Assembly: GCA_965546615.1 (NCBI GenBank)
Contig: CBEUVQ010000030.1
Location: forward strand, 1 to 31,100
Reading direction: 5' to 3'
Source: CBEUVQ01 sp965546615
GTDB lineage: Bacteria; Bacillota; Desulfotomaculia; Desulfotomaculales; Desulfohalotomaculaceae
Length of the DNA: 31,100 bases
Both the position numbers and the translations under genes were made by a program. The notes beneath the pieces are model-generated. The model ran no database searches. It saw nothing but the letters and a program-made list of their open reading frames with translations, and was not told the DNA's origin. Positions 24,774 to 31,100 of this stretch are shown here, piece after piece. The stretch's first letter is position 1. Every line of letters begins with the position of its first letter.

Positions 24774-25692
24774 ACTTACTTTTGTGCTTTTGTTCGTTAG
24801 CTAATTGGTGTTTAATATATTCAATCCCCTCAGCAAAACGGGTAGGAGCAAAACCAAAATGTTTTTTTACCGCGTCTAAATCAGTGACATTATCTATATC
24901 CAACTGGGCTAATTCCGCCTTAATTACCGGCGGATCCTTCATTAATACCTGCATTAAACCGGCAGCCAGCCGTACCATTGGCATTGGTATCGGCAGCTTT
25001 GCCTTGCGGATTTCTGTTACTTCCATTAAAACATCAAGCATTTCTTCAAAGGCTAAGTGTTCCGGACCGCCGATTTCAATAATTTGGTTCTTAAACCGCT
25101 CCGGGTTAGTGACAATTTGCAGCACACAGGCAGCGACATCCTTTACCGAAATCGGCTGAAATTTGGCAGTGCCGTTTCCCGGCAGCGCCACTACAGTCGG
25201 GGTCATGCGCAGCAGCTGCAGCAGACGATCAACAAAACCCACACCCCCGGGGCCAAACATTATCGAAGGTCTCAGAATAGTGTAACTTATACCGCTGTTA
25301 ATTACCGATATATCGGCCAGCCCTTTAGAATAGATATATTGGTACTTTGGATTAAGTCCCGCACCTAATGCACTCATTTGAATAAAATGCTTCACACCAT
25401 TTTTTTGAGCGGCAGCAACTACATTTTGAGTACCGTTAACATTTATATCAGCATAAGTTAGGTTCTTTTTTTCACGAATGATGGCAACTAAATGAACCAC
25501 TGTTTCAACACCGGTAGTGGCCACAGCTAACGAAACCGGATCGGCAACATCACCTTGCACCAGCTCAACACCTGACAGTTTACATTCTTTTAGGTTGCGA
25601 ACGAGGCAGCGCACTTCCAAACCGCTTTTTGTCAGTGCTTGTACCACATGACGACCGACATATCCGGTGGCACCGGTAACCAAAATCATCAT
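24772..25692 (-). CDS. NAD(P)-binding SDR-family protein (NmrA/NDUFA9-like)
   Basis: The product is 306 residues from ATG 25692; an earlier TTG lies inside the site GAGGTGGGGTGA. A second ATG follows directly and could be used instead. VTGATGYVGRHVVQAL is the extended-SDR nucleotide-binding motif, and VQGDVADP follows the third strand. IYSKG holds the YxxxK pair, and LRPSIMFGPG is typical of the NDUFA9 and epimerase-like clades. Members serve as oxidoreductases or as structural cofactor-binding proteins. The substrate cannot be told. The gene is monocistronic. Confidence 0.9.
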   Translation of the reverse strand: MMILVTGATGYVGRHVVQALTKSGLEVRCLVRNLKECKLSGVELVQGDVADPVSLAVATTGVETVVHLVAIIREKKNLTYADINVNGTQNVVAAAQKNGVKHFIQMSALGAGLNPKYQYIYSKGLADISVINSGISYTILRPSIMFGPGGVGFVDRLLQLLRMTPTVVALPGNGTAKFQPISVKDVAACVLQIVTNPERFKNQIIEIGGPEHLAFEEMLDVLMEVTEIRKAKLPIPMPMVRLAAGLMQVLMKDPPVIKAELAQLDIDNVTDLDAVKKHFGFAPTRFAEGIEYIKHQLANEQKHKSK

Positions 25693-25790
25693 ATCACCCC
25701 ACCTCAACCATTATATACCGAATATTTGATGTATCATAGGGGTTTTTTATCAAAGCAAATATGTGAAATTTATCTTTATTTGCGCAATTG

Positions 25791-25820
25791 TTGATTTTCT
25801 ATATAGGTATATTGTAAAAT
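25791..25820 (+). promoter_or_regulatory. Promoter candidate (TTGATT-18-TAAAAT)
   Basis: TTGATT (25791-25796) and TAAAAT (25815-25820) are spaced by 18 bases on the plus strand, in a region with no reading frame. Start would be near 25827, directly before the structured element at 25838-25887. Confidence 0.4.
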
Positions 25821-25826
25821 GTTGCT

Positions 25827-25887
25827 AACTACAACGACAGTCCGACGTTCGATTTAGGATATCGAGCCCGGGCTGCTTTTTATTTTG
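25827..25887 (+). ncRNA. Putative short structured RNA ending in a terminator
   Basis: CAGTCCG (25838-25844) pairs with CGGGCTG (25869-25875), including one G-T pair. An internal loop follows, then a CGAT/ATCG stem around TTAGGAT, and a TTTTTATTTT tail. A promoter candidate precedes it. It matches no RNA class I know. A second hairpin (25887-25920, AAGACG/CGTCTT flanked by GTTT/AAAC) follows. The gap 25693-25976 has no protein gene. Confidence 0.4.
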
Positions 25888-25976
25888 TTTAGAAAAGACG
25901 TTAAAATGACCGTCTTAAACAAAAGCATGAGTAGGTTATTAGTTACATCCGGCGTGTTTTTACAGCAGGATAAACA

Positions 25977-26174
25977 TTAAAGAGCAAGGGCGACAATAAT
26001 CTGCCCCAACAGCACTGCACCGACGCCGCTTAACCCAATTTTCACCCAGCGGTTGGTGATAACATCGCCCCTTGGCCAACCACCCATGTTCACTACGCGA
26101 TAAATCACCGCTGCCAAAGAAACCAGCACAGCGGCAGCACCCAGTACAATTAACAAAAAGCTAAAATAAATCAT
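25977..26174 (-). CDS. Small two-helix membrane protein
   Basis: The product is 65 residues. The second ATG (26174) fits GAGGAAG best; the first (26180) abuts it. Two membrane segments are visible: FSFLLIVLGAAAVLVSLAAV and, after a MGGWPRGDVITNRW loop, IGLSGVGAVLLGQIIVALAL at the C-terminus. No family is recognised. It overlaps the DUF523 gene by 14 bases, so the two are translated together. Confidence 0.7.
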   Translation of the reverse strand: MIYFSFLLIVLGAAAVLVSLAAVIYRVVNMGGWPRGDVITNRWVKIGLSGVGAVLLGQIIVALAL

Positions 26175-26625
26175 GCGCATCTTCCTCAGAATACAATGTA
26201 ATTCCGTTTCGCTTAAGCAGTGCCGCCAAAACCCCTTGACCGTTAATTTTCACGGCATTGAAACTGCCGTCGTAAATTTTGTGCACGCCGCATGAAGGGC
26301 TGCGCTCTTTAAGAATTGCCGCCGCCGCATTGTTTGCTAACGCTTTTTGCAGCACCTGGTGCGCACCTGAAATGAATGCCTCGGTTACATCTTCGCCCAG
26401 ATTGTTTTTCACAACAGCCTTACCGTCCAAAACAGCATGCCCGTCGCCGCCGCAAATTTCACAAGGCAGCCTGGGCGTAGATAACCCGCCAAGCACTTCA
26501 GGGCACACCGCTATTGCTTTGCCCTGCCGCACCAATTCCGCAATTTGCGGGTGGAAATTATCCCCACCGTTATACTTACATTTTTCACCGACCAAACAAG
26601 CACTGACCAATATCACACTATACAT
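26161..26625 (-). CDS. DUF523 (TudS-like) putative Fe-S protein
   Basis: The product is 154 residues from ATG 26625, with GGAGGTGG upstream. Family hallmarks are all present: VSACLVGEKCKYNG (C10, C16), CPEVLGGLSTPRLPCEI (C41) and LKERSPSCGVHKIYDG (C112). DUF523 includes TudS, a desulfidase that removes sulfur from 2-thiouracil with a [4Fe-4S] cluster held by three cysteines. C10, C41 and C112 are the best candidates here. Whether this copy acts on thiouracil or another thio-compound is unknown. The small membrane protein follows with overlap. Confidence 0.92.
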   Translation of the reverse strand: MYSVILVSACLVGEKCKYNGGDNFHPQIAELVRQGKAIAVCPEVLGGLSTPRLPCEICGGDGHAVLDGKAVVKNNLGEDVTEAFISGAHQVLQKALANNAAAAILKERSPSCGVHKIYDGSFNAVKINGQGVLAALLKRNGITLYSEEDAHDLF

Positions 26626-26821
26626 ATCTACCACCTCCGACATCGTTATGATAGTGAGCAGAACAAACTGCGGGCGGTTATTACGCCGTTCCGCAAATTA
26701 ACACTGCTCGCAGCAGACGGGCAGGCATATAAATTATCTATGGACAACAAGACTATAAAATGTTATGTTAAAAAAAGTAAATTGCTATAGTTCTTTTTTA
26801 CCTTTTCTATAAGGAGCAGAA

Positions 26822-27745
26822 ATGATGAAAAAAGGTTACTTTCTTGTCGCTCTTGGCGCCTCCTGCTGGGGAACGCTTGGGGCAATCGGCACTGTACTTT
26901 TTAATCAAGGCTTATCTTCAATTGCTGTTGCCAACTACCGAGTTTTATTCGCCACTGTCATCATCGGGTTATATTTATTGCTTTTCCGCCGTCAAGACTT
27001 GACGGTAAGCAAAAAGCAGCTGCCGCTTTTTATTGCCGCCGGCTTTATCTCGGTATTTATTTTTAATTTTTCCTACTTAACAGCCATCAATTTAACCACC
27101 ATTGTGACCGCAGTAATTATGCTTTACACCGCACCGACATTCGTTACTGTAATTTCAAAATTTGCTTTTAACGAACCTATTACACTGCAAAAAGCTGTGG
27201 CATTAATTCTCACATTGGTAGGCTGTGCACTGGTTGTAGAAGCTTATGATTTTACACAGATTAAATTAAACTTCCCCGGTTTGCTGGCAGGGTTGTCCTC
27301 CGGACTTACTTACGGATTATACAGCATCTTTGGCAAAAAGGCACTAGATAACTGCTCACCGTGGACAACAGTTTTTTATTCGTTTGTATTTGGCTCCATC
27401 TTTTTATCAATCTTTGGCCGCCCGTGGGAAACGTTTGCTGCGCTGCAAAATACCACAACAGCAAGTTTTATTTTGTTAATTGCAGTGCTGCCCACTGTAG
27501 TTGCTTATGGCTTTTACACTACCGGGCTGAAGTATATAGAATCCAGCAAGGCTTCCATTATAGCCACAGTGGAACCGGTAGTGGCAGTGATTTTAGCAGC
27601 AGCAGTTTTTCATGAAAATATCAGTTTATTGCAGGGCTTGGGTATTTTATTGGTTATCGGCAGTATTATTTTAATTCAAATTTCACTGCCTGCCAAAAAT
27701 GAAGACACAGCGGAGAAATCAAATCAAAGTGTTTTTAAAGCCTAA
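26822..27745 (+). CDS. EamA/DMT-family transporter
   Basis: The product is 307 residues, with AAGGAG ahead of two ATG codons. It shows the ten-helix, two-repeat pattern of the drug/metabolite transporters: an N-terminal GASCWGTLGAIGTVLF and a second repeat beginning near residue 150 with GLLAGLSSGLTYGLYSIFG. The late motif YIESSKASIIATVEPVVAVI is diagnostic of EamA proteins. These usually export amino acids or similar small metabolites. The substrate is unknown. The small membrane peptide gene follows 58 bases later. Confidence 0.93.
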   Translation: MMKKGYFLVALGASCWGTLGAIGTVLFNQGLSSIAVANYRVLFATVIIGLYLLLFRRQDLTVSKKQLPLFIAAGFISVFIFNFSYLTAINLTTIVTAVIMLYTAPTFVTVISKFAFNEPITLQKAVALILTLVGCALVVEAYDFTQIKLNFPGLLAGLSSGLTYGLYSIFGKKALDNCSPWTTVFYSFVFGSIFLSIFGRPWETFAALQNTTTASFILLIAVLPTVVAYGFYTTGLKYIESSKASIIATVEPVVAVILAAAVFHENISLLQGLGILLVIGSIILIQISLPAKNEDTAEKSNQSVFKA

Positions 27746-27803
27746 AATGATAATAAGTTTAACTGCCGGGCAAACTAATAAAAAATCCGGAAGGAGGGCT
27801 TTT

Positions 27804-27941
27804 ATGACTGACGAAGCAAAGCGCAGCCCGCTGGCAGGAACTTCTTGGGCGTATCCTAACGCCGGTTTTTGGATTGTGCATGTTATTGGTGTAATTGTTG
27901 TAGGCTACTTGGGGTATTATTTGATATCAGGAATGAGGTAA
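27804..27941 (+). CDS. 45-residue membrane peptide
   Basis: ATG 27804 follows AAGGAGGG by six bases, an excellent site. The sequence starts hydrophilic (MTDEAKRSPLAGTSWAYPNA) and then forms one membrane helix, FWIVHVIGVIVVGYLGYYLI. It ends in SGMR. I recognise no family, though Gly/Tyr pairs in the helix suggest packing against a partner. It may be co-transcribed with the EamA transporter upstream and ends at a terminator. Confidence 0.7.
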   Translation: MTDEAKRSPLAGTSWAYPNAGFWIVHVIGVIVVGYLGYYLISGMR

Positions 27942-27942
27942 A

Positions 27943-27977
27943 AAATTCCCTGCACTTATCAATGCAGGGAATTTTTA
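27943..27977. terminator. Bidirectional terminator after the 45-residue peptide
   Basis: ATTCCCTGCA pairs with TGCAGGGAAT around CTTATCAA, with A and T runs on either side. It stops both the rightward peptide gene and the leftward aminotransferase gene. Confidence 0.85.
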
Positions 27978-28015
27978 TGTGCATCGCATACCGGTATGCC
28001 GTTTAATATGCAGGT

Positions 28016-29143
28016 TTAACAGAGCAGTCCGATCTTTTGCACAAACTCGCTTAGCCGGGCCAAACCTTGAGCATACTGCTGCGGATCTTTGCCGAAGCCG
28101 ATGCGCAAGTGTCGATCGCGGTTAAAGGTAGAACCGGGCAAAAGTAAAACACCGTACTCTTCTGCTAATCGGCGGCAAAAATCTTCTACCGAAATATCCG
28201 GTTCTAACCGTGGAAAAGCTGTAAACCCACCGCGAGGCGGTACCCAAGAAAATACCCCGGGATGCTGATCGCAAAACTTCTTCCACAGGGCAATATTCTC
28301 TCTTGCCTGACTAATTTTTGCAGGCAAAATTTGATCGCTGTGCTGCAGCGCAATAGCTGCTAAAAACTCCGCCGGGGCAGCATTGCACATCGTAGTATAA
28401 TCCCGCATAGCCGAGCAAGCATTCAACAGGTCAGTTTGTCGGGCAGCCAGCCAGCCAATTCTCAAACCGCCCAGCCCCCAAGGTTTGGTTATATCACCAA
28501 TGCTGATTGCCCGCGGCGAAAGATCGGCAGCTCGGGGCAGCGCATCTTCATGATGATATACTATGCCGGCATAAACTTCATCAGCTATCAGGTAACAATC
28601 ATGCTGCTCAATTATACTGATTAACTGTTTTTGTTCTTCGCGGGTAATCATTGCCCCGGTAGGACTGTGAGGGTAATTAACCACTACCATTTTAGTGCGA
28701 TCATCTATCAGCTCAGGAAGCAGTTGCAAATTCAATGTAAAGTCGGGTTCATTTAACGGCCAACGGCGCACCTCCGCTCCCACCGATTCAGCCACCTGAA
28801 ATAAAGATTGATAAATCGGATCCAATACTACCAGATTGTCTCCCGGTTCTGCCAAACAATTCATCAGTAAAAATATTGCTTCCGATGCACCGGTAGTCAC
28901 TTGAATATGTTCCGGATTTAAATGATCATACAGATTGCTTATCTGCTCGCGCAGTTCTGGATTTCCAGGGTTTTGGGTGTAATCCAAATCCAAGCTGAGG
29001 TATTTATCGGCGGCCGCTAAGCCGGCCAGCCGCAGCAGTTGGGTGGTATTGGTAGAAGAAGCACAGCTGGCACAAAGATTATACTGCACTTTAAACTCAT
29101 ACTTGGCAAACCACCGTTCCAGTAAGAATGGTTTAATCAGCAA
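28016..29143 (-). CDS. PLP-dependent aminotransferase class I/II
   Basis: The product is 375 residues. The TTG at 29143 is chosen since AGGAG lies eight bases upstream; the GTG at 29152 overlaps that site. Fold type I motifs are clear: TTGASEAIFLL (PLP phosphate), NYPHSPTGAMI (PLP-contacting Asn), LIADEVYAG (Asp to the pyridine N), GDITKPWGLGGLRIGW (Lys about 220) and LRIGFG near the end (substrate carboxylate Arg). The opening ERWFAKYEFKVQYNLCASCA is a less common N-terminus, seen in some capreomycidine-synthase-like or arginine-related enzymes; I am not sure of the substrate. rnhA lies 24 bases upstream, so the two form an operon. Confidence 0.92.
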   Translation of the reverse strand: MLIKPFLLERWFAKYEFKVQYNLCASCASSTNTTQLLRLAGLAAADKYLSLDLDYTQNPGNPELREQISNLYDHLNPEHIQVTTGASEAIFLLMNCLAEPGDNLVVLDPIYQSLFQVAESVGAEVRRWPLNEPDFTLNLQLLPELIDDRTKMVVVNYPHSPTGAMITREEQKQLISIIEQHDCYLIADEVYAGIVYHHEDALPRAADLSPRAISIGDITKPWGLGGLRIGWLAARQTDLLNACSAMRDYTTMCNAAPAEFLAAIALQHSDQILPAKISQARENIALWKKFCDQHPGVFSWVPPRGGFTAFPRLEPDISVEDFCRRLAEEYGVLLLPGSTFNRDRHLRIGFGKDPQQYAQGLARLSEFVQKIGLLC

Positions 29144-29167
29144 GGCAATCACTCCTAAATGGTTTTA

Positions 29168-29629
29168 TCATTGCTGCGTGGTATCAATTTGATGTGATTG
29201 TTCTTTAATTGCTTTTACCGCCAATTCATCACAACGATTATTTAACTCGTTATCAGCATGGCCTTTAACCCAAACCCACTCAACTTGGTGTTTTTCCAAC
29301 AGTTCCAGCAGTCTGATCCATAAATCAACATTTTTAGCCGGTTCTGTTTTATTGCGCATCCAGTTATTTGCCTGCCATTTCTTCACCCAACCTTTAGTGA
29401 TGGCATTTACCAAATATTGACTGTCGGAATAAACAGTTACTTGGCACCGCTCTTTAAGCGATTCTAAACCTTTAATTGCTGCAATAATTTCCATACGATT
29501 ATTGGTTGTGTTATCGTACGCACCGGATAATTCTTTTCTGTGTTCGCCGTACAAAAGAATAACACCGTAACCCCCAGGCCCGGGGTTGCCGGAACAAGCC
29601 CCGTCGGTATATATCTTCACCTTTTTCAT
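29168..29629 (-). CDS. rnhA: Ribonuclease HI
   Basis: RNase HI degrades the RNA strand of RNA-DNA hybrids. The product is 153 residues, with AAGGTGG ahead of ATG 29629. YTDGACSGNPGPGG gives D9, NNRMEI gives E47, YSDSQY gives D69, KGHADN gives H124, and the last carboxylate is D134. All catalytic residues and the length are normal. The basic handle region (KGWVKKWQANNWMRNKTE) is also present, as in E. coli. It leads a two-gene unit with the aminotransferase. Confidence 0.97.
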   Translation of the reverse strand: MKKVKIYTDGACSGNPGPGGYGVILLYGEHRKELSGAYDNTTNNRMEIIAAIKGLESLKERCQVTVYSDSQYLVNAITKGWVKKWQANNWMRNKTEPAKNVDLWIRLLELLEKHQVEWVWVKGHADNELNNRCDELAVKAIKEQSHQIDTTQQ

Positions 29630-29818
29630 TAATCAAACCACCTTAATTTAACATCGTCATAATTACTCTTAAATTCGACTGTGCTATATTTTACCATAGC
29701 GAAGTTCATCAGCCAAGGTGACCCTGGAGCACGAACACGCCGAAAAACAGACAATTAAACATCTCCATCCGTTTAACTGTAAGCAGTATTTCCCGCCAAA
29801 TTGCCACAGATAATCTGT

Positions 29819-30049
29819 TTAATACTTCGGGAAGCGAAAATGGTGAGTAATTGGTGACGGCCACGTTAAAAGATAATCTTCTTCGCGGGCTGTCGGTCCG
29901 CAGTTGTGAATGATCAGCGGCACACCGTCATGGCGGCGTCGATCAGAAACAATGGCAACATGTTCAAATCTCGGTCCAAACATCACAATATCTCCTCCCT
30001 GCCATTGTTTTAAATTTTCTTTATCCCAAGGTATTATTTCGGTAGTCAT
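29819..30049 (-). pseudogene. Truncated DUF1287 remnant (C-terminal third)
   Basis: A 76-residue frame shows the end of DUF1287: WQGGDIVMFGP, HVAIVSDRRRHDGVPLIIHN, CGPTAREEDYLLTWP and ITHHFRF. Full members are near 200 residues, with an N-terminal region that holds the conserved Asp/Arg and Cys residues. That region is missing, and the 90 bases upstream before the LysM gene do not encode it in any frame. There is no good ribosome site. It is probably a decayed gene, though a short functional version cannot be excluded. The intergenic stretch 29630-29818 shows nothing clear. Confidence 0.65.
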
Positions 30050-30080
30050 CACTTGTTAATAAATTTTTTGGTAATTAATC

Positions 30081-30107
30081 ACTATTCAGGCAATGTCAAC
30101 ATACAAT
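30081..30107 (+). promoter_or_regulatory. Possible sporulation (sigma-K or sigma-E-like) promoter
   Basis: CATACAAT (30100-30107) matches the -10 pattern of mother-cell sigma factors, with AC at 30081-30082 about 17 bases upstream as in sigma-K promoters. It lies 35 bases ahead of the LysM gene start. Match length is short. Confidence 0.3.
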
Positions 30108-30142
30108 GTCGTAGAACTTCTTGTTAGGAGCTGATTGCTGCA

Positions 30143-31100
30143 ATGAGTGATTTAACCCGTCAACCTCCGTGTGAAAGCGGAAATTACTACACAATCAGGC
30201 GTGGCGATACTTTTTATTCCATTGCCCGCCGCTTCAACGTATCGGTAAATGAACTAATTAAAGCGAATCCCGGCGTCGACCCCAATAGATTAATGATAGG
30301 TATGGTAATATGCATTCCGGCGTCCGGTGATTCATCTGAATGTCCCGGAGGCAAAAAATACACCATTAAGTCCGGTGACACCTTCTATAAGCTGGCGCAG
30401 CAGTTCGGAGTCGGTGTAAACGAAATTATTGCCGCAAATCCGGGCGTTGACCCAAACAAATTGCAAGTTGGTCAAGTGATATGTATTCCTGTCGCCGACA
30501 AACCGTCCTGCCCCGGAGGTACTTATTACAATGTAAAACCGGGTGACAGCTTATCCTCTATTGCCCAACGTTATAATATCAGTCTGGATAAGTTAATTGC
30601 TGCCAACCCGCAAATTACCAACCCTGATACTATCTATGTGGGGCAAACTATTTGTATTCCGCCGAAAGCAGCGGCCTTAAAGGCAGAAGCAGAAACCGTA
30701 AACAACAACTGTCATCAATCGCCGCCACCATGTCCGGGCGGAACCTATTACATTGTCAGACCGGGTGATACCTTTTTCTCAATAGCTCGTCGTTATGACG
30801 TTACGGTAGATCAGCTGATTGACGCCAACCCCGACGTCGACCCCGATAATCTGCAGGTCGGTCAAAGAATATGCATACCCGGGGAAACCGGCGACTGCCC
30901 TGACGGAACAAAACCTTATATCGTTAAAGCCGGAGACACTTATTTCTCTATTGCTCGCAAGTTCAACACTACCGTTCAGGCGCTGATTGACGCCAACCCC
31001 GATGTTGACCCTGATAATCTGCAGGTCGGTCAAAAAATATGTGTGCCCGGGGAAACCGGCGACTGCCCTGACGGAACAAAACCTTATATCGTTAAAGCCG
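30143..31100 (+). CDS. LysM-repeat protein (partial, runs off the right end)
   Basis: LysM domains bind peptidoglycan or spore cortex glycans. The frame is open for 319 codons to the window edge. GGAG lies 12 bases before the ATG. No signal peptide is present, as in spore-coat LysM proteins made in the mother cell such as SafA. Five full repeats and the start of a sixth are seen, each with the pattern C-P-G-G, Y-x-V/I-x-x-GDT, SIARR, L-I-x-A-N-P and VGQ.ICIP. The first repeat begins at YYTIRRGDTFYSIARRFNVS. Each repeat has two cysteines, one in the linker and one in ICIP. Repeats four and five are much more alike than the rest. The C-terminus is outside the window. Confidence 0.93.
   Translation, partial: MSDLTRQPPCESGNYYTIRRGDTFYSIARRFNVSVNELIKANPGVDPNRLMIGMVICIPASGDSSECPGGKKYTIKSGDTFYKLAQQFGVGVNEIIAANPGVDPNKLQVGQVICIPVADKPSCPGGTYYNVKPGDSLSSIAQRYNISLDKLIAANPQITNPDTIYVGQTICIPPKAAALKAEAETVNNNCHQSPPPCPGGTYYIVRPGDTFFSIARRYDVTVDQLIDANPDVDPDNLQVGQRICIPGETGDCPDGTKPYIVKAGDTYFSIARKFNTTVQALIDANPDVDPDNLQVGQKICVPGETGDCPDGTKPYIVKA
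30878..31100 (+). repeat. 168-nt tandem repeat inside the LysM gene
   Basis: The 55 bases at 30878-30932 recur exactly at 31046-31100, 168 bases (56 codons) apart; similarity extends upstream (30814 onward against 30982 onward) with only a few silent or conservative changes. The array continues beyond the window. Such near-identity points to recent in-frame expansion. Confidence 0.85.

Noticed and set aside
30779..31033. Minus-strand frame across the LysM repeats
   Set aside because: It is the antisense shadow of the repeat array and its repeats only reflect the coding repeat.

Overview
The window looks like chromosome of an anaerobic, probably spore-forming Firmicute of the Clostridia type. 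The grounds are a nickel CO dehydrogenase with its CooC maturase, SepF (Gram-positive division), strong AGGAGG-type ribosome binding sites with several TTG and GTG starts, a 6S RNA of the expected fold, a CadC/CadA metal-efflux pair, and a LysM-repeat protein of the kind found on spore coats. No phage, insertion sequence or CRISPR array was seen. The species cannot be named from sequence alone.

Layout. At the left edge (1-257) lie tandem promoters and the leader of an rRNA operon that reads leftwards out of the window. At 381-4891 sits an unusual accessory block: a nuclease-like orphan, two paralogous FAD oxidoreductases, two tiny half-ferritin-like proteins, a 32-residue membrane peptide and a small membrane protein. 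From 5000 to 7365 the minus strand carries sepF, threonine aldolase, 6S RNA and tRNA-Pro, with clear promoters or terminators for most of them. cooS-cooC (7658-10417) follow as an isolated CO dehydrogenase plus nickel-insertion ATPase, then an unrecognised 140-residue gene with a long leader. cadA-cadC (11144-13994) read leftwards from a promoter that carries a tandem-repeat operator. Next come an MBL-fold hydrolase, a GAF-GGDEF protein with a cysteine cluster, and a Ski2/Mtr4-like helicase split into two genes.

From 18730 to 24666 a tightly coupled minus-strand operon encodes, in order of transcription, an ECF sigma factor, a membrane-anchored beta-propeller protein, a large exported membrane protein, and an ABC ATPase with its permease. 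Its layout suggests a sigma/anti-sigma (or sensor) pair that controls an envelope ABC system. The remainder (24746-31100) holds an NmrA/NDUFA9-like SDR, a putative short structured RNA, a DUF523/TudS-like protein with a small membrane partner, an EamA exporter, a 45-residue membrane peptide, a PLP aminotransferase, RNase HI, a truncated DUF1287 remnant, and a LysM protein that runs off the right end in an expanding 168-nt repeat array.

Most promising for novelty are the FAD-reductase/half-ferritin block, the sigma/propeller/ABC operon, the cysteine-rich GAF-GGDEF protein, and the split helicase. Coding starts were moved to codons with a properly spaced ribosome binding site wherever the longest reading frame began inside or ahead of one.
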